Source: Mesaphorura yosii | Lineage: Eukaryota; Arthropoda; Collembola; Poduromorpha; Tullbergiidae | Assembly (NCBI GenBank): GCA_009869945.1 | Contig: WIXG01000045.1 | Coordinates: forward strand, 248,001 to 312,000 | Reading direction: 5' to 3' | DNA length: 64,000 nt | Part shown: piece by piece, positions 9,827 to 22,700 of the stretch | Numbering within the stretch: position 1 is the stretch's first letter | Layout: each line of letters opens with the position of its first letter | Program-made: the position numbers and the translations under genes | The notes under the pieces: model-generated | The model's input: the letters and a program-made list of their open reading frames with translations, nothing else | Told to the model about the DNA's origin: nothing | Database searches by the model: none

Positions 9827-12090
9827 GCAGGAAATAACTGTTATCAGCATTAAGCGCTAGGATGTCCATTTTGTGAAAATGTTAAAGGCGTTGCAAGCTG
9901 CTGAAGTTGGCAAGGCTTGATTTGGTTTTGATTAGCTCTGATAGTTGTAGTTGTAGTCAAATACGCGCCCAACAATCACGGTTCACGATAATTATTATGA
10001 CATTTGTAAATATAGGTCAATTTAGCCTCTTTTGTTAATCGACAAAGCATTGGGTTCGAAAAGAAGAAAGAAACATGAGCATTGACAGCTGAATAACTTG
10101 CACAACCGTTTTTGTTTCATTTTATTGCAAATGCTTGAACGCAATTAAACTACATTAGTTAAGTTATAGGTACTGGTTCTGTACTTCTGCTCTGCGCTGC
10201 GCTTACTTGAGCTAACCAAGCCATGGTTGTGCTGTGATTGTTTTCTTTTTGCACACACAAAGAAAACAAGTTTCTCTGCGACTTTACGCTGTAATTGTTA
10301 CTGAGTCAGGCATGGCTCAAGTCGAGTACGCATACGCGATTGTTTGTAACTTGTATCAGTTGCGATTAGTCAATTTCTCAATTTCTCAACACTGCACTGC
10401 TGCGGCGCGGCCTAACTTATCACTTAGGGCTGATACTTCATTCATGCACATCATAAAACGTATCTGCTCTGCTCTGAAGTTTGTGCAGCGTACCATCAAT
10501 AATTACGTATTAATTTGTAATATCATCACGGGTGAGATGATAGCAATCGCAATCAGGCAATGCAATGGCAAACCAAGCCGTCCTGCAGTCATTTTTCCTG
10601 TGCGTGCGCGGCCTCTTCTTCTTGGCGCATTTCACTTGGACGGCCATTGAGAAAAGTCACGAATTACCACAACACAATGCAAATGCAATGGGGAAAAGAT
10701 TAAGTGAGGATTTTCATGCTGATTTTTTGTGTTCAACTCTCACATGAGCAGTACATCTGTTTGTTGGTAATTATTCTAATCGGTTTGCAATTGACATTAT
10801 CAGTTTTGCTCGGCCAAGCGCTTCGAAAGGGGATGCTCACATGAAAGCTGTATATGAGGTTCATAACAAAGGCGTTATAACAATGTTTGTCGACTGATTA
10901 TGATCATTACTATTTGTATTTCAGTATCGTTACTGCCACAGAATAAATATGCACGATTGCACAGCCAACTCATTCGAACCCGGGCCGGACTGATACTCTG
11001 AAGAGGTCATTGGCAAATCGCCATACAAGTCATAGGCAATAGCAATAAGTTATATAAATTACGCACACACGATGCCAGGCATCATAACAAAGCCAGCCTG
11101 CCTACAAGCATGCAGTTTAATAGGCACGTACGCGTATTTTTAGCGAATGCAATGGCAATAATGAATCATTGTTGTTTCGGGATTGCAAGTCACTCTCATC
11201 AGTCTGAGAGAGCACGAGAATAGCCGAATTACTTTTGTCAATTGTCGCCGTCACGGCACAACAAAGCACGTCCCAGGACCACAAATATGCATGTCGCATG
11301 TGCGTTTGATTGGATGGATCCCGTTGCTGGCTCTTTTGTTTTGTTGGAGGGTTAACTTTGGTTTGGCTTATTTTATTTTTGGGCAGTGCAATTCCTGTTT
11401 GCACTTAAAAGGAAGTAAATAAGGAACATGCACAGAAGAGCATCATCACAACAGGTCATGAATCTGCAAACCACAGGCCAAGTAGCATAAGTAAAAGGGC
11501 TCGGACTAAACCCAACTCAACGTTATGTTGTCAATGTGTATCGTCTCAGCGTACCCCTTCGCCTTTACATAACCGAACTTTGACTGGCAGATTTGTGTCC
11601 ATTGTGTAATTTTAACGCAACGGAAAACTTCCAAACCACTTCAAGTAACTTGTACTTGGAGTTCCTAGATTCCTACGCGCGCGACGAAGATCATTCCCTA
11701 AAACCTGCTCTGATTGCATGTAAATATGTCGCTAACGCCAGCGACGTAAACAATCAACAAATTACGTTTCGACCAATAATCCTCGCCGCTTGTGGCTTGT
11801 CTGACTAAAAATCTGGTCTAAAAAATCAGGTTTCTGCGGCCCGGCGTTGTCTTTTATGCTTCTGCTTCGATGGGGCCTGCCAGTAATTCACAAAACGGTA
11901 CTGACAGTGCCAAATATTGGTGCCGGACGCGTACGAGCCACACCATTTGCAAAATGTGGACTGGCAAGGCGAGTACGAGCTATATACAAGACAGGCACAG
12001 CATAAAATGATATCAAACGCGAATTTCACATGTGCATAAGATTTTAATCTCTTTCCTCTGCCTTCCCAGCAATGAGCAATACGCCAGAGC

Positions 12091-12125
12091 TATAAAATTA
12101 GGCAGAGTTTAATACCTGCTTCATT
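12091..12125 (+). promoter_or_regulatory. candidate core promoter: TATAAAA plus initiator TCATT
   Basis: TATAAAA at 12091-12097 is followed by TCATT at 12121-12125. This places a start-site A at 12123, 32 bases after the first T of the TATA box, which is canonical arthropod spacing. A 40-codon ORF starts at 12164. The promoter could serve that small ORF or an upstream non-coding exon of LRP2. Confidence 0.4.
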
Positions 12126-12163
12126 GTTACCATCATCAGTACATCAACATCAATACGCACACA

Positions 12164-12286
12164 ATGAGGATCATTGAAACGTACAGCAGCATCAAACGCC
12201 GCTTTACTATAAGCACACGGGTGCAAAAATGTTTCGTGAAAGGGTTGGCATTTGGGGTTTGTTGTTTGGTGTTAATAATATATTAA
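12164..12286 (+). CDS. possible small ORF downstream of the TATA/initiator
   Basis: A 40-residue ORF begins MRIIETYSSIKRRF and ends in a hydrophobic stretch (GLAFGVCCLVLIIY) before TAA. It sits about 40 bases after the predicted start site. There is no similarity I recognise and no clear donor in the ORF. It may be a small membrane peptide, the start of a gene with an unseen exon, or chance. Confidence 0.2.
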   Translation: MRIIETYSSIKRRFTISTRVQKCFVKGLAFGVCCLVLIIY

Positions 12287-13426
12287 TAATATTTGGTTTT
12301 GCTGCTGGCTGGTTGACTGCAATGCATCGGCACGAACGACCGGCATTGCGATCTGTATCATCTGAATGAAGAAGCGAATAGCGAGAATGCACGAAGAAGG
12401 CTTATAATTTATAAACTCAGGCTCACCGATGATGCTGCTGGTACAACAACCAGCGCTCACTGTTGATGTCGATGCTGCATTATTATAAAACCAACTTGAC
12501 TAGTTAGCTCGGCTCGTCTCCTCCGCCGTAGTCAGGAATAAGTTGTACGAGTCCGTCGGTGCCTGGTACGGCCACTCACCTGTCTCTGCCTGTGCTGTTC
12601 ACCAGCTTGGATTTGGATTGTTGTACTCACAATACAGCCAGCAGGGCTCAGCCAGGACTTATGAGCATTGTTTAGCTTACGTGCACATTTTTATGTACGC
12701 ACAACAATAGCAGTGCAGGCAATACCTCGTAAACCACGAGAGAACTAGTTGGTCTTGGGTTTTTTTGTCGTGCTCGTGTAAATTCTTGTTCATGCCAAGA
12801 AGCAATCATATTGAGAAAAAATAAGAAACTGACAACATCTTTAATCTTTGACAGTGTTGTTAGTTAGTTTGGCTAAGCTCCATTGGCTGCATGCACCAGA
12901 CACGTAGTTAAGCGACTGCTACTTGCTTGCTGCAGCCAGCAACTTCCAGAGCTATCGGTCATTCCGACCATTTAATTACTACGCCTCAAATCGTACAGGC
13001 GACACGTTTTGCTCTGTCCGGCTGTACGGAAAAAGTGCCTTCAATCGTGTTATTTGTAGTTAAGATACAAATTCCATACGTTTTGATTGTATCCACGAGT
13101 TCAGTGTCAATATTTTTCCGAAATTTGTTAAAGGAATTTGCAAGCCAAGCATCAGTTTGCACAGAAGATCGTTTGTCTTTCTTGGCCAGCCGGGGCCAGG
13201 CTGCGCAATGCTGTGAGGCCAGACATTGTCAATAACCCATTATCAAGAATGAATGAAGTGTAAAATTTAAAGTGCAGTCGTGTGGTTAAACTTGTACAGC
13301 GTAAAGAGTGCATTTCCAAGCTCAAGTGTAGTGAAGCTCAAATTACATTTCAGAACACAACGCATTGACTCATGTTGACAATATTGTGAAACCAGACACT
13401 GCTGACACGCGCAAGTGAATTCCATC

Positions 13427-13733
13427 ATGGTCAAGTTCACTAAAAACAAAAATGACAAGCGCCAGGGTCACGCTGCAAAAACCGACGCAATTGCCAATCT
13501 TATCGATCATTTCTTAAATGGTTCCACGTCCTCGTCGCCATGCGGAGTCAAACCCAAGTACTTCCGTGGCACGATGGGCAGCAGACGAGCAGCCATCCTA
13601 GCTTCTATTCGTAACAGTATTCCTACAATTACTGTACCTTCAGCAACAATCACACATCTAGTCACTGTCTGTCTAATATACTGCTTCGTGTCCAATTTTG
13701 TCTCGTTTGCACCCGTGCAGGGAGAATCAACAG
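13427..13733 (+). other. LRP2: LRP2 coding exon 1 with internal signal peptide
   Basis: An in-frame TGA at 13403 fixes the ATG at 13427. The exon encodes 102 codons plus one base. About 75 mostly basic and polar residues precede a hydrophobic stretch ([19 protein letters not shown]) and APVQGES, a long n-region before the signal sequence. The donor is ACAG|GTGAGT. The phase-1 end joins the exon at 18841 to read E-T-I-T-C, the first LDLa cysteine. Confidence 0.75.
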
Positions 13734-16700
13734 GTGAGTCGCGCAATGAACCGCCAACCCAACCATGTGCTGTGCTTGTATTCGTATGCAAATCGATCAA
13801 TTAGCATCCTTAGCATGCAAATAATAATGAGGGTTTTTGTTTCTAGTTTCAGGTAAGACGGCTGTCATTGACATTGGTGCCACTGTCACGATTGGACAAA
13901 ATGCGTGACCCACGGTCTCTGTTACGGCCGCAATTTACTCTACAACAATATGATATTATTTTGACGTCTGACCGCCTTCGATTTGTTCCAGGATTAGGTG
14001 TAGCCTTTCTTTCTCATTGCCTGCTCGAATATTTTTGAACCTAAAAACAAAGTACTTACAAAATACTGCATGTTCTCATAAATTAGGGTACTATTGTACC
14101 GTCGCCGTGCTTGTTGTCGCGCATTGCATAGCGAGCTAAGACGTTCAGGCATTGCTGCAGACAGGTGAAAATACCGTGGAATTTAAAAGAGATAACTGCA
14201 GCGGTAATGGCAATACCCTTTAAGTGCATGTACTCATGTTTCCTGCATACACACCAAGTTTAATGCTCTGAAATCCCATTGGAAATTGCACTCGATCATA
14301 CTTAACTTAAACGTATGCACAAACTTTCAAGTGGTTCGAATTCAGAAAAGAGAGTCAAGTCTCTCGAGAAGAGTATCAACATCAGCCGGCGAAGTGAACG
14401 GCTTCAGTCAATCTCCGTACGCGTATTCGTATTTGCGGAAGGACATACACAGCAATGCTTGTCATTTATACGATGTGCCTTTTCCCGAACAAATCCTCAT
14501 GCGCATATGCATACGCATATATGCACAAAATGTAATGCACGTGGAAGGCAAAGGCAGGTAGCAAATGGTATGATAAATGCTTTCTCAAACTTCAAATTCA
14601 ATTATAGAATACGGAGTTTACAGTTTCTCATTAATCCCAAATACCAAACCGCAACAGTTCGGTACACATTGCCTCAAGATATCAAATATCAACGTGCAAT
14701 GCTTTTTGTATACTTAAATGCACAATGCATGCTCACGCACACTACTAAATTGCATCTCTCATCTCGGTTACGAATGACTGCTCTCAATTTAATCAATATT
14801 TTCGAGCCATTTATCCCATGCAACATGCAAAATGCATTTCAGGCATAGCGATACGGAAAAATCAATCATTTCTCAAATGCTGTACAAAAAAGCGTTAAAA
14901 ATTATGTTAACTGAGCCGTACGAATCCGTTTTTATGATTGACACTCATTCTCCAGTTTCACCTTGAAATCTCACTCAGCAGCGTTTCGAAATCGAAATTC
15001 CTGTGCGAGATGAGCATGAGAACTTTAGCCGGCTCTCGCTCATGCGCGCTGTTGAGCCAAACTCTCACGTTGTGATTCTTATCGCCGTGTTAATTGTGAT
15101 TGTTATGAGAAAATTTTCCTATCCGTGAATTCATAAACGATGTCATTATCAATGGCGATGGCACGCTGCAGCTGGCGAAGGAAATTATAATGAACTTGTT
15201 CTAGTCTAGTCTATGGTTTGTTGGATTTGCGCGGTTGCTGCCGCTGTTCATTGCTTGCATTGTTACATTAATCCATGATTAATAGCATCCTCAAGGCGTA
15301 TCGCGTTACTATTCTTGGCTTGGCTGCCTGTTGCTTCCCTTATTCGAAAAAGAATAGTGGACGCGTGCAAGTGCACGAGAAAGAGCAGGACAAAAGAAAT
15401 GTAGTGCAATTTTATGTTTCTTCATGCCACGAAAGACGAAATGCGCAAGAGACTGCGAGCCACCACGTACGCTTTTGTTATACATGATTTGCCCCACACG
15501 TTTCGCATTTACCCTATAAACTTGACCTTAAAAGTTTAATTTTTATAGTGCCAGCTTTCTTTTGGTGTTATTATTGCAATTTTACAGACTACGATTGTGT
15601 GTGGCAGAAGATGGTTCCTGAATGGTTAGTATGTGGTTCGTCTTTCCATTTCATACCGTCAACGCAGGCTCAGGTTAATGCCAATTCACATTAGTGGAAT
15701 CAACTTTGTGCGTCAATGTGCATGCAATTGAAGCTTACGAATGTGCATATCCATATTAAGTTGTGAATTAAAAGAAAGTTGATAAGAACCGGCATGGACA
15801 AGCTGAAAGCGAAGGATTCTAAAATAAATGAGCGTATGGATGATAAAAATAACAGGCACGACTTAAAATACACCTGAATTCATTTGTCATTTACGCACAT
15901 TCGTCTAAAACGAAACTCAATTTATTAATCCACATTTTAACTGAGTTAAGAAACGCTAATTTTGACAGAACTTGAAAAATCCAAGTGGCACCTGCCCCGT
16001 AGTTCCATTTTATGAACTCGGCGTATTCAGACATTCGATCGGATGCATCATTCAGAATCATTCTGGACGACAGAGTTCATTGCAATCATCTCGTATAGTT
16101 TTAATTCGCGTCATGTCGCCGCATAAAATTAAAAATTAGCATTTCTTCGTCGTGCAGTGGTGCCTAGCACAAACAAGTACTGAGCTGTACAAGTTTAATT
16201 GGTACGAGTACGAGTTGTGATGTCAGAGATTCCAGCAAGAGCAACCTCTTCTGTGTGTTATTTACCCACGTCTTTAAATAAACAAAAACTGCTAAATTCG
16301 CATTAAGAATTGCGATTGTATTGTTTTCTGTAGTACATTGCGGCATATTCCATACAAGCAGTCTGTTGTCAATCCTGGACGGTTTATATAAATAATTAGT
16401 ACGCTGATAGGATCAGAAGCCTCTCTGCCCTTGCCTCCAGCATTCATTCATGAAGTACCTACCAGACACTAAATGCAATACATTGCCCTTCGCTGTCCTG
16501 TCCTGCTCCCGCGGTGTATATTCGTCAAATTCTTAATTCTTCCCAGCCTGCCAGTTCATGTGCACATTTGGCACTTGGTTGAATTGTCCATTGTGAATAA
16601 CATTTCGTAGAACTTGTTCTGTCTCAGTCTCAAGTCGAATTACTTGAGGCTCTGTCTTTGCTATGCTAGCCACCTCCAACAACATACGCGTTGAAACTTG

Positions 16701-19700
16701 GCTTAGTTTTTTGCTCAACTCGTTTTTGCTAATGGTACATCGTGTATTTCTGTATCTCGACTCGCAAACCACTTATTATTATTATCGTTGCCCGTCATCA
16801 TCTTCTCTCGTCTCTTTCACATGTGTTAAGACAACAATGGAAAAAGTATAATGTTATTCATCCCTATTGTCTGCTCACTGTACTAAATCTGCACTGCATT
16901 GTTGCAATTCTCAATTCTATGAATCTGCTTCAGTGCAGCTCAATGCATGCAAATGTAGTGCAGCATGAATTCAGATAAGAAGATGGGCAAGGCAAGACGC
17001 AAGGCAGCTTTACCGGCTGGCTGATGCTGCCTGAACTAGAATGCTTTATTTGGCAATGGGTCCAGTCATAAAAATGTGCATTTTAATTTGCGAACGAATT
17101 AACCACTCGGGCAGGTCTGGCAATATCCGCATCTTCTTCCACGCAAAGGATAGAAGGTGTGAAATGTATGTACGCATAATAATTGAGGTTAATAGCTTGT
17201 TAGATGGTGCACACGTAGCAGCTTGCTCTGAGTTCAAGCCCAGACGCACGAAACTCTGATTAAGTATACCCTAGCCAGGACAGGCAATAACAATTACAAA
17301 AATTCGAAGACATCAGTGGAAATTTTTGTGTGTGCAGTTGAAGCTGACCATTATTAATTCACGAACATAAATATTGGTCTTAACGAAGGAAGGAGTAGCC
17401 TGTACCATAAAAAACCATTCATTCGCACGATCCCACTTCTCTTCATGATGCGCGTTGACTTGCGTCGTTTTCTTTTCTAGCAAACCTAGGCCATACGGGA
17501 TACGGCCATGCTACACGTATGCGTGTAATGCTCATTGTAACCAGTGCAGTGAATTTTGTAATGATTACTTCTAATTACGTTGTACATGCCACGGCCATCA
17601 TCTTCATCATCATCTTGCACTTTCTAAAATATGTGTCATTTGGAGAAAAAAAGTTTCTTGTGCTCCTCGCACTAACAGCACAATTATGAGAAGAACTAGA
17701 AATAGTTGCATGTTATGCACTTAGAACCAGGCCAAATACGTCGACACTCTTGCACTCTTTTAGGTATTTGCATTCTTCAGTTGGTCCAATTAATTTTATG
17801 TCAAACTTTTATTTTCTGTGTCTGCTCGTGTTGCAAACGCTGAGCCGATCAACCAAATGTTGAATCATCCGCAGTCACGCCTGAGTCACAAAAGGAAACT
17901 GAGATGAAAAGCTGCCGTAATTAAATTTTTATTGAGGACTGTCATTCGTCATAAAGGCAGATTCTGCCGAAGAGAGACTCATTCCAGCAGACGTCAAGCA
18001 GAGCGACAGGGAAACTATTTAATGACTCCGTGAAGTTCCCATTTCACTTTGCTTTATGATTTGACAGCGGTGCGGTGACACATTTTGACTTTACTCCGCT
18101 TTCAGTCACACTCGCACGTTTCTATTTTGGGATCGCACGTTCAAATAGTTCAATAGTCCAATCCATTAGCTCAGCTCAATAATCGACGACGAAAATTGAT
18201 GATGCTGCTGGTTTGAATGAAATGCATGTAGACTTCCTTACACAACCAAATTCGTTCGATTTGTTTGGCTTATTAATCTGTGCACGTCGCGTTTCTGAAT
18301 CCATGAAAGAATCCCTCTGCCAAAATCCCTCCGTCAGAATCCCTGCGACAGAATCACTCTACGACAAAATCCCTCCACGACGAAATCCCTCAAATACTTA
18401 GTAAAGAATAAGGCTTCAGATGAACATGGTTATGGTTTGTCACGATTTCGAATTAAGAACCCTCAAAGCCGAGTTCAGTTATCATCATTGGACTCACTGT
18501 TCAGCTTAAAGAATTAAACATTTCTGAACCTTTACTTTAAAATACGGTCTGTTTCAATTACAATTTAGACAAATTTGATGTAAATGTCCAGTAGCCGAGT
18601 TCAGAAGCACTTCCTTACGTGTTTTTCCTCCTACCCTTGAAGCCGTCTCGTTCGGTGGGATTTTGTCGCGGAGAGATTCTGTCGCAGGGATTGTGTCGCG
18701 CTACGGCCTCTCTCGACTGCGTCGTGCGTATCATGCACATGTCAAAATCTCTTGACAAGACATACAAAGGACATTCCAAAATGTCAAAGATTGATGATGT
18801 ATTAATTTGCGATTTTTTGTTCCCTTTTCGCATTTCGCAGAAACAATCACATGCTCATCAGATCAGTTCAAATGTGCAAACAATTCCAAATGCATTCCCA
18901 AACGGTGGGTTTGCGACTTCCATGCTGACTGCTTGGATGCGTCGGATGAGCTGGGCGACTGTCGTAAGATCCTATTGCCATTGCTATGTAGAGATTACTT
19001 TGTCAAGCAAATCATCTGTTTTATCTATAACGTCTTGCGTAATTGTTGCAGCTCCTCCTGAATGCGAAGTTGGTCAGTTCAAATGCAGTAAATACAAATG
19101 GAATTCGACCTACTGCCTTCCGCCGTACTATCGGTGTGACAAGGTACAGCCGACTGCGCAGATGTGGATGCCAGATGATTAACAGGGTCAAATGTTTCAT
19201 AAACGCAATTTGCTTGAATTCTAATTACAGGAAAAGGACTGTGAAGACGGAGCAGACGAAAATGGATGCCGTAAGTGCATGCAAAAATGTTACGTGCTTG
19301 CTAGAAACTATTCTTTCATCAGCTGCCTTGTTACTATTTCCAGAGTATCGAACTTGCCATGATGAAGATTTCAAGTGTGGCAACGGACTGTGCATACAGA
19401 ACACCAAGAAATGCGATGGGTAAGTTAGCAGGTCTCATACTAGCGAAAATTTGATGCTACCGTCTGTGTCAACTACTGCTTGAACTTTCTCATGTCTCAG
19501 ATACTTTGACTGTCGCGACCGCTCCGACGAAGCAAATTGCCCTGGAAGGTAAGACAAATCGCAGAGTGTACCTATCAACATTGTCGGGCTTACTCAGGCA
19601 TTTGTGAATGAATTACAGAAACATGTCGTGCACTCATGACCAATTCGCTTGCAACAACACACTGAAGTGCGTGGACAAGACTCATGCCAAATGCAATCAT

Positions 19701-22700
19701 CGAGACGATTGTGGAGGTACGTTTACTGAAAGCATCGTGCCAAATATTTGCATTACTTCATTGCTTGCATACTTACAAGTTTTCTCGTCTTTTCAGATAA
19801 TTCTGATGAGGAAGGATGTTCATTTGCTCCATGCACGAAGGACCAATTTCGGTGCAAGAATCAATTTTGCATTCCGACACGGTAAATACAAGCGAATGAA
19901 AACGAATGACTTCTCAATCATAATTAATAATAGTCGAACTTCTATTTTGAATGTCCACGAATTTAGGTGGCGATGTGATGGTAAGCGCTTCACAACTTCC
20001 GATAATACTTATTAAAACTTCAGGAATTCTAATTATGTTAATTTTGAAAAATTAGGCCGACCAGACTGCAGGGATCAATCAGAGTAAGCTTCATCTGCAA
20101 TCTCAACCTTAATGCAATACTCAATTAATTGTACTGGTTTCATTATAGTGAGGAAAATTGCACTGTCGTGAAATGTCCGGGAGATCGATTCCATTGTCCG
20201 AAGGGAAATGCCGACGGAACGCCAAAATGCATCGAGAAGAATTTAGTGTGCGATGGAAAGCAAGATTGCACAGATAACGCAGATGAAGGCAGCGCCTGCT
20301 GTAAGAATGAATTTTGCAGGTCAGGCCTGATTGCTCATAAATAACCAATCTCTTCTGTTCAATAGCTACGACGGCTTGTGCTGCACTGGACTGCGACTTT
20401 AAATGCCACCCCAGTTTGGATGGCGGGTCATGTACCTGTGATACTGGCTACGTAGTTGGAAATGATTCTCGCAGTTGTATCGGTACGAAGCACAACACTT
20501 GCTTGTCACGAATGCTCCAAATGCTGATCTCATATTCGTCTCTAAATATGCAGATAAGGACGAGTGCTCTGATTGGGGATTTTGCGACCAGTTTTGTCTC
20601 AACAAGAAAGGAGGGTTTGACTGCAGCTGTGCCACTGGATACAAGTTGGTTGACAATCGCTGCGTCGCTGGAGATGGGAATGTCAAAATCTATTTCGTGC
20701 ATCATACAAATATATACAAGATGGATTCCAAAGGCTCCTCTGTTGAGGTGATTAGCGTTTATGCACCTTGTTAAGCACTTCTGAACGGAGCTTCACTTAT
20801 TTTATGACCTGTTTGCATTCCAGTTACTGGTGAACACGACTTCCGGTTCCGGTCTCGACTACTACTACAAGAAGAAGCTGCTGATTTGGTCAGATTTGGA
20901 AACAAGAAAAGTGTACGTCTTGAACGATAAGAATCACTCCGTCGACATTAATGGAGGGCAAGCATGGCAGCCGGTTGCAGTCGCGGTCGACTGGATCGGA
21001 GAAAATCTGTACGTTGCAGACAACATTGGACAGAAGATTGACCTGTTTGACCTAAGCGGAACACACCAAGCCATCGTGTTGGGTCACAACCTGACCGCAC
21101 CAAGTGACATCGCTCTTGATCCAACACGCGGGTATGAATCCCTTGCTCGTAACGCCATGACTGAAGTCATTTCACGGATTTTCTTGTTTTTAGACTTATG
21201 TTCATCGCCGACACGACTCGTCTCCTCCGCACATCGATGGGCGGCACGCAATTGCTTCTGCTTGTGAACGAAGTCGTATATCGAGCATCTGGCATAACCC
21301 TGGATTTGATTGCGCAGCGTGTTTATTGGTGCGATAGTCTCCTCGATTACATTGAAACAGTCGATTATGAGGGCAAGAATCGTTTTCCTGTTGTGCGAGG
21401 TATGATATTTTATTCAATTGATGCAGAATGCGTGTAGAATTTCAGAGTGGTTAAAATAAATGCTCTCTCTTTGCAGGTCCAACCAAAGTTCCTTCGCCTT
21501 CTCGTCTATCTTCTTTCGAAACTAAAATTTTCTTCACTGACGGAACTAAAGAAGGAGTTTTGTCTGTGGACAAGTTTAATGGAGGCATGAATATGAAGAC
21601 TTTGTATCAAAATCGGTCTGTTGTTCGTGAACCACGAGGAATTCGAGCCATTCACTCATTACTCCAGCCGCATGTTCCCTCTCCGTAAGCAATTTTTCAC
21701 AATTAGAAGCAGAACCCTAGAGATGAGTTAATACGAATCTTTGATCGATTAAAATGATTCATACTCTAGTTGTGGTCACAATAACGGAGGCTGTGATCAA
21801 CTCTGCGTCCTGACTCAAGAAAATGGTGCTGTTGGCTTCGTATGTGCTTGCCGAATTGGATGGCAACTGAATGAAGATAGGAAAACTTGCAACCGTAAGT
21901 AATGAACTCTGCAGTCATACCGGCGAATTTTCAATCTGAACTGAGTCTCAATTCCGGCTCCGGTTACAGGGGCCTACGAGTTTTTGGTGTATACGCAACA
22001 TAAGTTCGTCAAGGCTCAAGTGCTGGACCCAGTGAGTGAGAACTTCAATGACGCCATTCTTCCAGTCGTGAGCAGAAGCGCCAGATTTGTTGGGTTGGAC
22101 TACGATTCAATGGATAACTACATTTACTACTCTGACGGTAGGTCCAAATCATTCAAAAATTATTTACTATTCAAGATGACATTGACCAATTCCCTACCTC
22201 CTGTAGTCTTACAAGATGTAATCTACCGAGTGTCAAACAATGGAACCAACAAGGAGATCGTGCTTGCTGCACAAAATGAAGGCGTTGAGGGGTTGGCGTT
22301 GGATTGGGCCTCCAAGAACCTGTACTACATTGACTCGAAAGAAGGAACGCTTTCCGTCCTATCAACTCGCAACACAACAATACGGAAGGTGTTGCTGAAA
22401 AATTTGAAGCGTCCACGTGCAATTGTGGTGCATCCGAACCGCGGTTACGTGTTCTACTCTGAATGGTGAGGAAATACAATAAAAGTTAATTTTCGCTTCT
22501 CTAATTCTCCGAAAATTTCAGGGATCGCCCAGCAAATATTTCTCGTGCCAATTCAGATGGTTCGAACGTAATTGCATTCAAGAATTTGTTGCTCGGCTGG
22601 CCCAACGGGCTTAGCATTGACTTTGAGAAGGTACGTCAGTGGTCTACTTACTCACGATCGTGAAATAAACCATGCGTCAATTGTGATTGTTCATTCACAG

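Larger units (their letters stand above)
9827..13426. other. long gene-poor intergenic region
   Basis: Short ORFs occur on both strands but none shows domain similarity or paired splice signals. The composition is AT-rich with many TGCATGC-type motifs. The only structured element noticed is a TATA/initiator pair near 12.1 kb, listed separately. No tRNA could be folded by eye; a GGGTTCGAAT-like B-box on the minus strand near 10,970 lacks a pairing T-arm. Confidence 0.4.
13734..18840 (+). other. LRP2 intron 1 (5.1 kb)
   Basis: Bounded by GTGAGT and a strong acceptor (TTTTTTGTTCCCTTTTCGCATTTCGCAG). It contains a juxtaposed acceptor/donor at 13852/13853, a fold-back repeat at 18308-18702 and several meaningless ORFs, the longest 14315-14848 (177 codons, unrecognised). 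Nothing else is identifiable. Confidence 0.7.

Noticed and set aside
10234-10747. Plus-strand ORFs in gene-poor DNA
   Set aside because: No domain, no promoter and no splice support.
10960-11000. Possible tRNA B-box (GGGTTCGAAT on the minus strand)
   Set aside because: The flanking bases do not form a T-arm and no A-box lies at a suitable distance.
14286-14848. Overlapping ORFs of 91 and 177 codons in LRP2 intron 1
   Set aside because: Low-complexity translation with no domain; lies within an intron.
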